A stretch of 64,000 nucleotides of DNA from Alienimonas californiensis (GCF_007743815.1 NZ_CP036265.1:4223823-4287822); one strand, 5' to 3'; counted from the first letter of the stretch, positions 1 to 8,704 are shown. Numbers and translations: made by a program. Notes: generated from the letters alone by a model not told the origin.

Positions 1-184
1 TCACGGCGTCCATGCCGACGAGGTCCTCGCCCTGATAGAGCACCCGCGGCCGGTGGGACGTGATGTCCATGTAACAGCGGAGGTAATCCACGACCCGAAC
101 CTCGTGCCCCCGCTGCCGGGCGGCGTCGCGGAGGCGACGGGTGGAGTAGAGCCCCCCGTCTCGGGAGAGGATGGCGATCTTCAT
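1..184 (-). CDS. rimK: RimK-like ATP-grasp glutamate ligase, N-terminal fragment (runs off the window)
   Basis: Only the first 61 codons lie in the window. Reading from the ATG at 184, the protein begins [18 protein letters not shown] and continues with the block [14 protein letters not shown] followed by a short Tyr-Gln-Gly-Glu-Asp stretch. This N-terminal pattern is that of RimK, the ATP-grasp enzyme that adds glutamates to the C-terminus of ribosomal protein S6, and of its close relatives. The ATP-grasp catalytic core lies outside the window, so activity cannot be judged. The gene is transcribed leftward and diverges from the candidate small-RNA/leader-peptide region at about 290-664. Start choice is clear because the homology begins at this Met. 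The family call is confident; the exact substrate is less certain because RimK-like ligases have diverse targets, and some take part in cofactor glutamylation. Confidence 0.82.
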   Translation of the reverse strand, partial: MKIAILSRDGGLYSTRRLRDAARQRGHEVRVVDYLRCYMDITSHRPRVLYQGEDLVGMDAV

Positions 185-293
185 GACGGGGCGGAGCAGC
201 GGTGAACGAGCAGGAGGTTGGTCGGACGAACTGTATCGGCGGCACGATCGCACACGCGGCAACCGGACGCGGAAAGGACCGGTCGGAACGGAC

Positions 294-321
294 TTGCCGT
301 CGCCCCGGTCAGCGCCAGAAT
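294..321 (+). promoter_or_regulatory. possible sigma-70-like promoter for the 330-664 transcript
   Basis: A TTGCCG box at 294-299 and a CAGAAT box at 316-321 are separated by 16 bases. Each matches the consensus at four of six positions. It is placed plausibly for a transcript starting near 328, carrying the micro-ORF at 432-488 and ending at the terminator at 625-664. The match is weak and planctomycete promoters are poorly defined, so this is only a candidate. Confidence 0.2.
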
Positions 322-414
322 GCGGCCAGTGCCTCGCTGACGCGGCGGGGCGGGACAATCGGCCCGCGAACGAGTCGGCCCTGGCGCCGACAGTACCGGG
401 ATCCACATTTTTGG

Positions 415-529
415 AAAGGAGGTGGTCCACGATGTCATCCGACAGACTGTCCTACGACAGTAACAGCCAGCGAGGTGGCGACGCCTAGCGGTCCACCGGC
501 GGGTTGTCCGAGACGGGCAGCCACCTCCT
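415..529 (+). promoter_or_regulatory. extended Shine-Dalgarno with downstream anti-Shine-Dalgarno and competing pairing partner
   Basis: Positions 415-428 read AAAGGAGGTGGTCC, almost the complete complement of a 16S rRNA 3' tail and far stronger than any other ribosome binding site noticed here. Positions 521-529 (CCACCTCCT) are perfectly complementary to 417-425. The same segment (520-527) can instead pair with 472-479 (GAGGTGGC), just before the stop codon of the 18-codon ORF. Two mutually exclusive helices are therefore possible: one hides the ribosome binding site, the other uses the 3' end of the small ORF. A further hairpin (GACC-A-GGGA / TCCC-C-GGTC) lies at 547-569. The base pairing is visible in the sequence; a switching or attenuation role is inference. 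Confidence 0.45.
432..488 (+). CDS. 18-residue leader peptide or small protein candidate
   Basis: ATG at 432 opens [18 protein letters not shown] and stops at TAG 486-488. It is supported by the very strong Shine-Dalgarno ending four bases before the ATG, not by length. The peptide is hydrophilic, rich in Ser, Asp, Gly and Arg, has no membrane segment, and matches no family I recognise. It lies between rimK (divergent) and the 3' end of the PfkB kinase gene (convergent), upstream of a strong plus-strand terminator with no other gene in between, so it may be the only coding part of a short transcript. It may act as a leader whose translation controls RNA folding, or as a dummy ribosome-loading site in a small RNA. 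Confidence 0.45.
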   Translation: MSSDRLSYDSNSQRGGDA

Positions 530-624
530 CGCCGCGGTCTTCCGCAGACCAGGGACGCGATCCCCGGTCGTGAATGAATCTGAGCGTTCACGTTCCCGGC
601 CCCCGTCCCGGCGAGCTGTACCGG

Positions 625-664
625 CCCCGGCCGACTCCGCTTCAGGAGTCGGCCGGGGTTTTTT
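625..664 (+). terminator. strong Rho-independent terminator, plus strand
   Basis: A perfect 14-bp stem (625-638 with 645-658, CCCCGGCCGACTCC and its complement) has a 6-base loop and is followed by six T residues at 659-664. The T-run is on the plus strand, so it ends a rightward transcript, although the only large gene overlapping it, the PfkB kinase gene, runs leftward. The stop codon of that gene (642-644) lies in the loop. This implies a plus-strand transcript from the region upstream. Confidence 0.8.
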
Positions 665-1619
665 CGTGTGCCGCGAGCAACGCCTCCACGGCCGCCCGAT
701 CGGGCAGGGCCTCGCGGTTGCCGAACCGACGCACCTTCAGCGAAGCGACCGCGGCGGCGAACCGCACGGCGGCGGCCGGCGGGCGGCCGTCGAGCACGGC
801 GAACAGCAGTCCGCCGCAAAACGCGTCGCCCGCTCCGCAGGTGTCGACCGCCTCCGCGGGAAAGGCGGGGACGAACCCGCTTTCCACGCCGTCCGGCAGA
901 CGGGCGGCGAACCAGCAACCCTGCGAGCCGTTCGTGACGGTGACGAGCCGCGGGCCTCGTTCAAGCAACGCCCGCACGCCGGCGATCGGATCGCGGGCCT
1001 GCGTCAGGCGGGGAAACGCCGGGACGGGGAGATTCAGCACGTCGGCCAGGGCGATCAGTTCCTCCAGCTTCTCCGAGGCGCCCAGATCGACGCTCACCAG
1101 ACCGCCGGCCGCTTTGACCGCCCGGCAGGCCGCGACCGCCGCGGGGCCCGGCCAGCCGTCGGTGTGCAAAGCATCGGCTCCGTCCACGGCCCGCACGGCG
1201 CGCTCCGCGGTCAGGGAGGAACCGTCCGGCCGCACGGCCGCCAGCGAGCGCCGCCCCGTGCCGGCTTCGACCCAGACGTGGGCGAACCCGCTCCGCGGGG
1301 CGGTGCGGCAGAGGTCGGCGTCGAATTGCAGCCCGGCGGCCGTCAGATTCGCCTCGATCGTCTGGCCGTCCGCGTCGGCCCCCCAGGTTGAGACGAGCGT
1401 GGCGGCCGGGCCGCCGAGCGTCGCCAACTGGGCCAGCGCCGTCGGCGTCGGTCCGCCGACCTGCACAGAGGCTGCCGACGCCGTCGTTTTCTGATCCGGT
1501 CCCGGCAGGCGAGGCAGGACCAACTGGTGATCGACGACCGTCAGCCCCAGCCCGACGACGCGGGCCGCCATGGCCGCAGGCCTGTCGGCCGGCCGGGCGG
1601 CGGTGGGAGATGAGCTCAC
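642..1619 (-). CDS. PfkB-family carbohydrate/nucleoside kinase
   Basis: A 325-residue ribokinase-like sugar kinase. The C-terminal signature DTCGAGDAFCGGLL (about residues 262-275) carries the catalytic Asp and the anion-hole GAGD of the PfkB family. The N-terminal half has the expected VGGPTPTALAQLATLGG substrate/ATP lid region, and VTVTNGSQGCWF is the strand leading into the nucleotide site. It would transfer phosphate from ATP to a sugar or nucleoside hydroxyl in the cytoplasm. The substrate cannot be read from sequence (ribokinase, fructokinase and adenosine kinase members all look alike). The start given is GTG at 1619; an ATG at 1571 (MAARVVGLG) fits the usual family N-terminus better and may be the true start. 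The 3' end overlaps an opposite-strand terminator. Confidence 0.85.
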   Translation of the reverse strand: MSSSPTAARPADRPAAMAARVVGLGLTVVDHQLVLPRLPGPDQKTTASAASVQVGGPTPTALAQLATLGGPAATLVSTWGADADGQTIEANLTAAGLQFDADLCRTAPRSGFAHVWVEAGTGRRSLAAVRPDGSSLTAERAVRAVDGADALHTDGWPGPAAVAACRAVKAAGGLVSVDLGASEKLEELIALADVLNLPVPAFPRLTQARDPIAGVRALLERGPRLVTVTNGSQGCWFAARLPDGVESGFVPAFPAEAVDTCGAGDAFCGGLLFAVLDGRPPAAAVRFAAAVASLKVRRFGNREALPDRAAVEALLAAHEKTPADS

Positions 1620-1731
1620 CGAGCGAAGGGGGCAGGGGGAAGAAATTCGGGTGCGGACGACGGGCGCCGAGAGGCGAACTTTAGACTAACCGTCTCCCCT
1701 CCCGCCGCTCGCCGCTTCTCGGCCCCCCGCG

Positions 1732-2598
1732 ATGTCCTCCATGGTGCCCCTCCGCTTCTTCAATCCCGCGACGGACGATCAGGCGGTCACCTGGCTCGAT
1801 TACGCCGCCCGGGTCGGATATCTGGCGAAAGGGTTGGTGTACGGACTGGTGGGCGTGCTGGCGGGTAAGGCGGCGATTGAGGTCGGGAACTCCCCGCCGG
1901 GACAGGAGGACGCCTTTCAGGCCATCATCGAGGCGCCGTTCGGCCGGGTGATCCTCGGGCTCACCGCGGTCGGCATCCTCGGCTATGTGGTCTGGCGGGC
2001 GACGCAGGTCATCCTCGACCCGGACGGGAAGGGGGACGGCTGGAAGGGGTGGTTCATCCGGGGCGGCTACGCGATCAGCGGGCTCGCCTACCTCGTGATG
2101 GGATTTCAGGCCGGCACGTTTGCGTGGCGGGGCACCACGTACGACGTGGGGGACGCCGCGGGGAACGCGACCGGATCGGAGAAGGCGACGGGGCTGATGC
2201 TCGGCATTCCCTTCGGCTGGATCCCGGTGATCCTCGCCGGGGCGGTCTTCGTGGGGATCGGCTTCCATCACTTCTGGCGGAGTTGGACCGCGAAGTTCAT
2301 GAAAGACTACGACCACACCGAGATGAGCGACGCCGAACGGAAGGTCGTCCGCCCCATCGGCGTGATCGGGCTGGCGGCCCGCGGCGTGACGTTCCTGCTG
2401 ATCGGCCTGTTTCTGATCCGCGCCGGCTGGTGGCAGAACGCCGGCCAGGTGAAGGGGCTCGAGGGAGCGTTTGAGAGCCTGCTGGGCTACACCTGGGGCT
2501 GGATCGCCCTGCTGGCGCTGGCGATCGGATTCGTCCTGTACGGCCTGTACTGCGTCAGCCGGGCGAAGTATCGGCGGTTCGTCGAGGGGGAAGTCTGA
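1732..2598 (+). CDS. DUF1206 integral membrane protein
   Basis: A 288-residue protein with about six hydrophobic segments arranged as three similar two-helix units. Each unit starts with an aromatic/arginine/glycine motif (AARVGYLAKGLVYGLVGVLAG near residue 24, IRGGYAISGLAYLVMG near 108, AARGVTFLLIGLFLIRAG near 210), which is the internal repeat pattern of the DUF1206 family. Function is unknown for the family. The protein probably sits in the cytoplasmic membrane. Start is ATG 1732, or ATG 1741 (MVPLRFF), which is equally plausible. The gene is monocistronic, divergent from the PfkB gene and convergent with the MFS transporter gene, with a hairpin between the two ends. Confidence 0.8.
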   Translation: MSSMVPLRFFNPATDDQAVTWLDYAARVGYLAKGLVYGLVGVLAGKAAIEVGNSPPGQEDAFQAIIEAPFGRVILGLTAVGILGYVVWRATQVILDPDGKGDGWKGWFIRGGYAISGLAYLVMGFQAGTFAWRGTTYDVGDAAGNATGSEKATGLMLGIPFGWIPVILAGAVFVGIGFHHFWRSWTAKFMKDYDHTEMSDAERKVVRPIGVIGLAARGVTFLLIGLFLIRAGWWQNAGQVKGLEGAFESLLGYTWGWIALLALAIGFVLYGLYCVSRAKYRRFVEGEV

Positions 2599-2611
2599 GG
2601 CCCCACGCAAA

Positions 2612-2640
2612 CGACCGCCGCGGCGGGGCCGCGACGGTCG
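2612..2640. terminator. hairpin between convergent DUF1206 and MFS genes
   Basis: CGACCG (2612-2617) pairs with CGGTCG (2635-2640), and GCGGC (2620-2624) with GCCGC (2628-2632), around a GGG loop with small internal bulges. It lies in the 91-bp gap between two convergent genes. It lacks a T-run, so it may be a bidirectional stop/processing hairpin and not a classical terminator. Confidence 0.4.
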
Positions 2641-2689
2641 TCAGATGAAGTCGCCGGATCGGCGGGCGAAGTTCGCCCGCCCCCGTGGT

Positions 2690-4396
2690 TCAGCGAACCG
2701 GCCCAGGCACGGCGCCGGCGAGCTTCTCGTCCCGTTCGGTGGTCGGCCCGGAGTGGCCTTCCGTCAGTTCCACCGCCGCGTACCCGCCGCGGGAGCGGAA
2801 GTAGAGGATCAGCGCGATGTACGCGGCCAACATCAGGCAGGGGAACAGGGCGACGTCGAACAACGCCGCCTGCTTGCCGTCGTCGGAGGCTTCCTTCACG
2901 GCCGCCTTCGCCTCGGCGCCGACGACCTTCGTCGGCTCCACGCCGGTGTAGCGGCCGAACACCCACTGCTGGTCGTCCTCGAGCACTTGCTCGGCGACGG
3001 CAGGGTTCTCCGCGACGAGGGCCTCGGCGGTGTTCACTTCGGCGAAGTACCCGGTGAAGACGGCGCCGACGGTGCCGACCGCGAGCATCCCGACCCCGCC
3101 GGTCACGTTCAGCGTGAGGGCGCCGCCGCGGGGGGCCTGTTCCGCCACCACGCCCAGCATCGTCGGCCAGAAGAACGACTTGCCGAACCCGTAGACCGTC
3201 GCCGCGACGAAGACCATCGTCGCCGCGTCGGCCCCGGCGAGCAGCACCAAACCGACCGCCGCCACCGCGCTGCTGCCGGCCAGCAGGCCCAGCGGGCTGA
3301 TGCTGTGCACGATCGGCCCGGCGAAGAACCGCAGGACCATCATGATGAAGCTGGTGTAGATCAGCACGAGGCCGCCGCCGACGGTCGTTTCGAACGCGTT
3401 GTTGACGACCGGGGTCATGATGTCGGCGATCCAGCTGTCGGTGCCGAGCTCCGTCGTCGCCAGCGGGCACATCACCAGCAGCAGGAAGACGAGCAGTTTA
3501 TTGCCGAACGCCCAGCCGATCGCCGCCCCGAACAGGGCCGCGGGAATGATCGCGAAGGCGAACGCCCCGCCCACCTTCACGGCGTCGGACATGGTCTCCG
3601 GATCGCCGAACAGCGAGTAGACGTTGAACACCCGGAACAATTCCAGCGTCATCAGGGCGGAGGCGATATAGGCCCCGCCCCAGCCGAGTTCCCGCAGCAT
3701 GTCGCGGTCGCTCACGCCGGCGGCCACCCGTTCGCTGACGGGGAACCGGCAGAAGAGCATCATCACGCCGTAGATCGCAGTCGGGATGAAGATCAGCGCC
3801 ACCTTCCAGCGCCAGTCCGCCGGCACGGCCGCCGTTTCCGCGACCGCGGCTTCGCCCAGCAGCGCGTCCATCGTCAGCACGATGACGCCGCCCAATACCA
3901 GGCCGCCGGGCCAACCGGCGTGCAGGATCGACAGCCACTTCGTCTTCTGCCGGGCGAAGATCGTCGCCACGACTGGGTTGATGACCGCCTCGACCGCCCC
4001 GTTGCCCAACGCGACGATGAAGTTCCCGGCGTAGAGCGCCCAGTAGGCGCCCTCCGGGCCGCTTTTCTCGAAGAAGTAGCCCGGCGCGAAGATCGTGACC
4101 AACCCGCTCAGGACGTGGCAGGCGAATGCGAAGACCATCGCCGTGCCGTAGCCGATGCGGTCGATCACCAGACTGAACAGGATGATGCTGATCGCGAACG
4201 GCCACAGGCCGACGCCGAAGATCTCCCCCTTCTGGGTCTCCGTCAGATCGTAAGCGGCCTGCCATTCCCCGATGACCAGGGCCCGCACGATGAAGCCGAA
4301 CGCGGTGGTGATGAGGGCGACGAAACAGGCCCAGAACAGCAGCGTGCGTTTGGAACCTGCGGGCGCGGCGTCGACGGCGGGCGGAGCAGTTGTCAT
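2690..4396 (-). CDS. major facilitator superfamily transporter
   Basis: A 568-residue polytopic membrane protein with about twelve hydrophobic helices, beginning just after residue 15 (TLLFWACFVALITTAFGFIVRA). The first half has an MFS-like pattern (helices around FGVGLWPFAISIILFSLVIDRIGYG and YAGNFIVALGNGAVEAVINPVVATIF), the second half ends with a helix at MLAAYIALILYF. A roughly 80-residue hydrophilic insert precedes the last helix (region with EDDQQWVFGRYTGVEPTKVV), which lengthens it beyond the usual 400-450 residues. The substrate cannot be assigned; sugar or nucleoside transport would be typical guesses. I chose ATG 4396 (MTTAPPAV) because the open frame upstream is non-conserved low-complexity sequence. 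It is followed downstream by tilS in the same direction but 195 bp separate their coding regions. Confidence 0.75.
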   Translation of the reverse strand: MTTAPPAVDAAPAGSKRTLLFWACFVALITTAFGFIVRALVIGEWQAAYDLTETQKGEIFGVGLWPFAISIILFSLVIDRIGYGTAMVFAFACHVLSGLVTIFAPGYFFEKSGPEGAYWALYAGNFIVALGNGAVEAVINPVVATIFARQKTKWLSILHAGWPGGLVLGGVIVLTMDALLGEAAVAETAAVPADWRWKVALIFIPTAIYGVMMLFCRFPVSERVAAGVSDRDMLRELGWGGAYIASALMTLELFRVFNVYSLFGDPETMSDAVKVGGAFAFAIIPAALFGAAIGWAFGNKLLVFLLLVMCPLATTELGTDSWIADIMTPVVNNAFETTVGGGLVLIYTSFIMMVLRFFAGPIVHSISPLGLLAGSSAVAAVGLVLLAGADAATMVFVAATVYGFGKSFFWPTMLGVVAEQAPRGGALTLNVTGGVGMLAVGTVGAVFTGYFAEVNTAEALVAENPAVAEQVLEDDQQWVFGRYTGVEPTKVVGAEAKAAVKEASDDGKQAALFDVALFPCLMLAAYIALILYFRSRGGYAAVELTEGHSGPTTERDEKLAGAVPGPVR

Positions 4397-4591
4397 GAGG
4401 GGCGGGCCGTGCGGGCGGGCGGCGGGGGAAGGAATCCGCGGACCACGGATCGGGCCCGACGAATATGGGACGACGGACGGTAGCCGCTGCCACGGCCGAC
4501 CCACAACGGTGTCGCAGCGTTTCCCCCAGCCCCGCATCGGGCTCGCCGCCGCCCCATCCACCGGACCGTCAGAACCGGCCGGCTCGGAGAG

Positions 4592-5581
4592 TTATCGTCG
4601 GAGGAACAGTTCGTCGGTCGCGTAGAAGGCGCTCACCCCGTGCGGCAGCTGGATTTTGCCGTCTCCCGGACGCAGCGCGGCGAGCCGCACCCATTCCGCC
4701 CGCCCCATCCGGCGTTCCGGCCAGCCGGCCCGTTGCCAGACGCGTCGCAGGACCGCCCGCCGCGCCGGCTCGGTCAGGGCGGCGAGCGGCTCCTCCCGCA
4801 GTTCGATCACGCGCTCGTCGGCGCACAGGAGGGCGCGGCCGAGGACCGCGTCGGCCAGTCCGGTCGTCGACTCCGCTTCGTCCCGCGCCGCCGCGGCGAG
4901 CCGCACCGCGGCCTCGCGCACCCTCGGGTTCAACGCCTCCAGTTGCGGGAGCACGTCCTGCCGCAGGCGATTCCGGGTGTAGTTCGCCGCGGCGTTCGTC
5001 GGATCGTCCCGCCAACCGACGCCCCGGTCAGCGAGGAACCCGCGGGCCACGGCGCCGGTGACGCCGAGCATTGGGCGAACCACCGTCACCTCCGGCCCGT
5101 GGGCCGTCGAGCCGGGAAGCGGACCGACCGCCGGGATGCCGGCGAGGCCGGCGACGCCCGTGCCGCGGATGATCCGCAACCACACGGTTTCCGCCTGGTC
5201 GTCCGCCGTGTGTCCGGTGAGAACCCACGCGGCCGCGGCTCGCCCCGCCGCCGCCCGCAGCCAGTCGTAGCGGGCGATCCGCAAGGTCGCCTCGGAGGCG
5301 CCGGCCGCTCCGTCGAAGGTTCCAAGCGTCACGTCGCAACGCCAGAGTCCGGCCAACTCTTCGACATGGTCCGAATCAGCGGCCGAGCCGGGCCGCTGGC
5401 GGTGGTCGAAGTGGGCGGCGATGGGGGCGAGGTCGGCACCGCCGTCCCGCAGTTCGACGCAGGCCCGCAGCAGGGCGAGGCTGTCGCCCCCGCCGGAGCA
5501 GGCGACGGGGACTCGCCCGGCCACGCCCAGGTCCTCCAGCGCGGCGCCGACCGCGGCGACGAAGGGGGGCCGCTCCGTCAT
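4592..5581 (-). CDS. tilS: tRNA(Ile)-lysidine synthetase
   Basis: A 329-residue N-type ATP pyrophosphatase. The PP-loop SGGGDSLALL is near residue 29, followed by HFDHRQRPGSAADSDHVEEL and the TGHTADDQAETVWLRIIRGTGVAGLAGI block, which are diagnostic for TilS. The protein converts the wobble cytidine of tRNA-Ile(CAU) to lysidine using ATP and lysine, so AUA is read as isoleucine. It is shorter than E. coli TilS, with only a reduced C-terminal domain ending FLRR. The ATG at 5581 overlaps the stop of hemY by four bases (ATGA), so translation is probably coupled. It is the last gene of the hemE-hemY-tilS run. Confidence 0.9.
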   Translation of the reverse strand: MTERPPFVAAVGAALEDLGVAGRVPVACSGGGDSLALLRACVELRDGGADLAPIAAHFDHRQRPGSAADSDHVEELAGLWRCDVTLGTFDGAAGASEATLRIARYDWLRAAAGRAAAAWVLTGHTADDQAETVWLRIIRGTGVAGLAGIPAVGPLPGSTAHGPEVTVVRPMLGVTGAVARGFLADRGVGWRDDPTNAAANYTRNRLRQDVLPQLEALNPRVREAAVRLAAAARDEAESTTGLADAVLGRALLCADERVIELREEPLAALTEPARRAVLRRVWQRAGWPERRMGRAEWVRLAALRPGDGKIQLPHGVSAFYATDELFLRR

Positions 5582-7140
5582 TGGAGCGCGAGGGCCGCGA
5601 GCGTCCGCTCGGCGGCCTGCGTCCCGCTGTGGGCCGCCGCCGGCAGACCGACGCCATGCAGGCTGTTGCCCGCCAGTTCCAACCCCGGCAGGCCGGAGAG
5701 CTTCGCTTCGACGGCGGCGACCCGCTCCAGGTGCCCCAGGTTGTACTGCGGCATGGCTCGGTCCCAGCGGCTGATGCGGGCGGTCTCCGTCGTCGCGTCC
5801 GTCCATTTCACCCGGAGCAGACGGGCGAGTTCCCGCCGGGTCGCGTCGAGAATCCGACCGGCCTCCGCCGACATGGCCTGATCGCGGTTCACGCCGCCCA
5901 GGAAGGTGCGCAGCTGCACCCACCCCGCCGGCGCCCGGCCGGGAAACTTGCGGCTGGCGAAGGAGACCGCGAACGCCGACAGCCCCTCGCCGTCCCGCTG
6001 CCCGTCGGGACCCCGCCCGCGGTCCGACCGCAGCGGCTCCGGCACGACGAGGCCGAAGGCGTTCAGCGGGTCGCCCACGTCCTCCTCCCGGTGCAGGGTG
6101 TTGACGAGGAGGCTCGACGAGGACTCGATTCCCCGCAGCCCCCCGGCGAGGTCCGGCTGAACGTCCCTTAGCAGTTCCGCGGCGACGCGGGCCGGCACGG
6201 CGAGGATCACCGCGTCGAATCGCTCTTTCCTCGCTGCGGAGAGCTCCCAACCCGCTCCGTCCCGCTGCACGGCGGTGACGACTTCGGAGCGAATAGCCAC
6301 GCTGTATTCCTGGAGCGTCCGCGCCGCGGCAGCCGCGATCGCGCCGACGCCCCACTTCGGGGTAACGAAGAGCGAATACCGGGCGCCGCCGTCCGCCTTG
6401 GCGCCGCCGTCCGGCTTCCGGCCCGTCACCCGGCCGCGGGCCCGCTCGTCCGCGGCGAACTGGGGCAGGCAGGCGGCGAGGCTCAGCCGTTCGGCGTCCC
6501 CCGCATAGATGCCGGCGGCCAACGGCTGGGCGAGCCGCTCCAGCACCCCGCGGCCCATCCGCCTGCGGACGAAGGCCGCAATGCTCTCCTCGCCGGTGCC
6601 CAACGCCGCCGGGCCGCGGCGCCGCAGCGGTTCGGTCAGCAGCCGGGCCTTCTGCCACGGGCTGAGCGTCCGCGACCGCAGCGTCGGCCCCCACCGCGAC
6701 GGGGCGAGCAGCGTGAACCCGTCCGGCACCCGCTCCGGCCCGCGTTCCGTCCACACCAGCGCCCCGCGGGGGGATGGGTTGGTGCCGATCAACTCCCCGG
6801 CCAGGCCGATCCGCTCGCAGAGGTTCGTCAGGTGCGGGGGGCGGGAGAGGAACGAATCCGGGCCCAATTCCCGCACGATCCGTTCGCCGCCGTGTTCCTC
6901 AATCAACGTCCGGCAGGCGCCGCCGGGCGGGCCGGGGTCGAACAGCGTCACGTCGGCCGACCGTCCCTCCTGTCGGAGCCGATCGATCAGCCGGACGGCG
7001 GCGGCCAGCCCGCTCACCCCGGTGCCCACCACCGCGATCCGGGCGGTGCCGGCCGGTGCGTCAAGGCCCGATGCGTCGAGAACCGATGCGTCGAGAACCG
7101 ATGCGTCGGCGGCCGGAGGATCGGCGGCCGGGTCGTTCAC
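5578..7140 (-). CDS. hemY: oxygen-dependent protoporphyrinogen oxidase
   Basis: A 520-residue FAD flavoprotein. The dinucleotide-binding motif [17 protein letters not shown] starts near residue 35, followed by [13 protein letters not shown]. The middle carries the [19 protein letters not shown] and [13 protein letters not shown] blocks, and the C-terminus has the second FAD contact ([20 protein letters not shown]). These match the HemY/HemG-type protoporphyrinogen IX oxidase, which catalyses the six-electron oxidation to protoporphyrin IX late in haem synthesis. A GTG start at 7140 overlaps the hemE stop by four bases (GTGA). The first 34 residues are a low-complexity Asp-Ala-Ser-rich extension coded by a 15-bp tandem repeat, so a shorter start close to the FAD motif is possible. 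Confidence 0.88.
   Translation of the reverse strand: MNDPAADPPAADASVLDASVLDASGLDAPAGTARIAVVGTGVSGLAAAVRLIDRLRQEGRSADVTLFDPGPPGGACRTLIEEHGGERIVRELGPDSFLSRPPHLTNLCERIGLAGELIGTNPSPRGALVWTERGPERVPDGFTLLAPSRWGPTLRSRTLSPWQKARLLTEPLRRRGPAALGTGEESIAAFVRRRMGRGVLERLAQPLAAGIYAGDAERLSLAACLPQFAADERARGRVTGRKPDGGAKADGGARYSLFVTPKWGVGAIAAAAARTLQEYSVAIRSEVVTAVQRDGAGWELSAARKERFDAVILAVPARVAAELLRDVQPDLAGGLRGIESSSSLLVNTLHREEDVGDPLNAFGLVVPEPLRSDRGRGPDGQRDGEGLSAFAVSFASRKFPGRAPAGWVQLRTFLGGVNRDQAMSAEAGRILDATRRELARLLRVKWTDATTETARISRWDRAMPQYNLGHLERVAAVEAKLSGLPGLELAGNSLHGVGLPAAAHSGTQAAERTLAALALQ
7069..7108. repeat. 15-bp tandem repeat in the 5' end of hemY
   Basis: The unit CGATGCGTCGAGAAC occurs twice exactly (7069-7083, 7084-7098), followed by a partial third copy (7099-7108), with a diverged copy just before. 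It encodes repeated Asp-Ala-Ser-Val-Leu pentapeptides at the N-terminus of HemY. Unit length is a multiple of three, so copy-number changes would stay in frame. Confidence 0.75.
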
Positions 7141-8222
7141 CGGGCCGACAGGTCCGCGACGAGTTTGACGAGGCCCTTCACCGCGTCCGCGTCGTGCGTC
7201 GGCAGCAGGCCGTGGCCGAGGTTGAAGATGTGCCCGGGCCGTCCGCCGGCGGCGTCCAGCACGGCGGCAGTTTGCCGCTTCAGCTCGGGGAAGGGGGCGT
7301 AGAGGGCCGTCGGGTCAAGGTTCCCCTGCACGGCGACGTCGTGCCCGACCGTGGCCCAGCCGTCCGCGAGGTGGACCCGCCAGTCCAGCCCGACGCAGTC
7401 CGCCCCGCACTCCGCCAGCGCCGGCAGCAGGGCCGGGTTGCCGGTGAGGAAGTTGATGACCGGCCCGTGCGGCCGGACTGCCTCCACCAGCGCCTTCGTG
7501 TGGGGCAGGACGAACCGCCGGTAGTCGTCCGGCGAGAGCGCCCCCGCCCAGCTATCGAAGATCTGCACCGCCTGACAGCCCTCCGCGAGCTGACGTCGGA
7601 GATGCACCGCGACCGCCCGGCCGATCTTGCTGAGGAACGCGTGCCAGCGGTCCGGGTCGCCGTACATCAGGCGTTTGGTGTGCTCGTAGTGGCGGCTCGA
7701 ACCGCCCTCGATCGCATAGCTGGCCAGCGTGAACGGGGCGCCGCCGAAGCCCAGCAGCGGGATGTTCGCCGGCAGCTGAGCCCGCACCGCCCGCACAGTT
7801 TCGTAGACGAAGCCGAGGGCGGAGGTGTCCTCGACCTCCCGCACCGCGTCCACGGCCGCGACGGTGCGGGCCGGGTTCCCGATCACCGGGCCGGGATCGT
7901 AGGTGAGGGAGAAGCCGAGCGGTTCGAGGATCGTCGGCAGATCGGCGAACAGGATCGCCGCGTCCACGCCGAGGATCGCCTGCGCGTCGAGCGTCACCTG
8001 GGCGGACAGGTCCGGCCGCTTGCAGAACTCTTCGAAGGCGTGTCCGCGGCGGACGGCGGCGTATTCGGGCAGGTAGCGCCCAGCCTGCCGCATCAGCCAA
8101 ACGGGCGTTCTCTCGACCGGCTCCCGCCGCAACGCCCGCATCAGCAGGCTGTCGTGTAGCGGGTCGCCCGAGGAGGCGCCCGGGGGCGATTCGGCGGCGG
8201 AGATCGGGGCGGGAGCGGACAC
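7137..8222 (-). CDS. hemE: uroporphyrinogen decarboxylase
   Basis: A 361-residue TIM-barrel enzyme. The first family signature [17 protein letters not shown] lies near residue 38 and carries the substrate-binding arginines. [14 protein letters not shown] contains the conserved Asp, and [17 protein letters not shown] is the second signature. The C-terminus has the expected [19 protein letters not shown]. It removes four acetate carboxyls from uroporphyrinogen III to give coproporphyrinogen III. The start is GTG 8222; the first 27 residues are a poorly conserved Ala/Pro-rich tail, so an internal start nearer [10 protein letters not shown] cannot be excluded. It heads the hemE-hemY-tilS operon with 4-bp overlaps. 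Confidence 0.93.
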   Translation of the reverse strand: MSAPAPISAAESPPGASSGDPLHDSLLMRALRREPVERTPVWLMRQAGRYLPEYAAVRRGHAFEEFCKRPDLSAQVTLDAQAILGVDAAILFADLPTILEPLGFSLTYDPGPVIGNPARTVAAVDAVREVEDTSALGFVYETVRAVRAQLPANIPLLGFGGAPFTLASYAIEGGSSRHYEHTKRLMYGDPDRWHAFLSKIGRAVAVHLRRQLAEGCQAVQIFDSWAGALSPDDYRRFVLPHTKALVEAVRPHGPVINFLTGNPALLPALAECGADCVGLDWRVHLADGWATVGHDVAVQGNLDPTALYAPFPELKRQTAAVLDAAGGRPGHIFNLGHGLLPTHDADAVKGLVKLVADLSAR

Positions 8223-8464
8223 GGCCGCATCCTAACGACCCAACCCGACGCGGCACCCGTGGCGGGCAAGGACGGCGTTGACACGCCGCAAAACCGGACC
8301 GCTCCATCAAACCGCATCAGAAAAACGTATGAGGTATTGACCGGGCCCTCCCTTATGGACTTACGTTCCGCGCGAGCGGGGAAATCCCGATCTCCCGGCG
8401 CTTCCGCTGCGGCGGGCCGTCGAAACGAACCGACACCAGACCCGTTCGCTCGAACGGGAATCCG

Positions 8465-8704
8465 ATGACTCCGATCCTTGATGACTCGGCCGGTCTGCTC
8501 CGGCTGAAGACCTACACCGACGCCTGGCGGCTGGGCACCGGGTTGCCCTCGTCGCTCCCCCCGGGGGAGTACGCCGTCACCGGGCGTCGCCCTACGCCGT
8601 ACGGATTGATCGTGGAGGTGGTGGGCAGCTATCGCGTTCGCCTGCCGCTTCCGTCCCATCGTCTGATGGACGATTCGCCGACCAGCCTCGCATCCGCGTA
8701 TTGA
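8465..8704 (+). CDS. small hypothetical protein, 79 residues
   Basis: The frame from ATG 8465 encodes MTPILDDSAGLLRLKTYT and continues with a compact beta-like stretch (GEYAVTGRRPTPYGLIVEVVGSYRVRLPLP). No signal peptide or membrane segment is visible and I recognise no family. Codon use in this frame (C or G at most third positions) looks coding, and it is the only plausible gene between hemE and the metallo-hydrolase. Two TTGAC-like boxes upstream (8278-8283, 8337-8342) could belong to a promoter, but neither has a good -10 element. It may be a genuine small gene of unknown role or a chance frame. Confidence 0.45.
   Translation: MTPILDDSAGLLRLKTYTDAWRLGTGLPSSLPPGEYAVTGRRPTPYGLIVEVVGSYRVRLPLPSHRLMDDSPTSLASAY

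Noticed and set aside
6-640. Plus-strand frames 171-488 and 202-573 as full genes
   Set aside because: Only the last 18 codons of the first are preceded by a ribosome binding site; the rest has no coding signal or similarity.
2471-4483. Very long plus-strand frame opposite the MFS transporter gene
   Set aside because: It is Arg/Gly/Asp-rich with no domain and lacks a hydrophobic pattern; it reflects GC-rich third positions of the transporter gene.
8278-8366. Two TTGAC-type boxes as promoters of the small gene at 8465
   Set aside because: Neither is followed at 16-18 bp by a convincing TATAAT-like element, so I only mention them.
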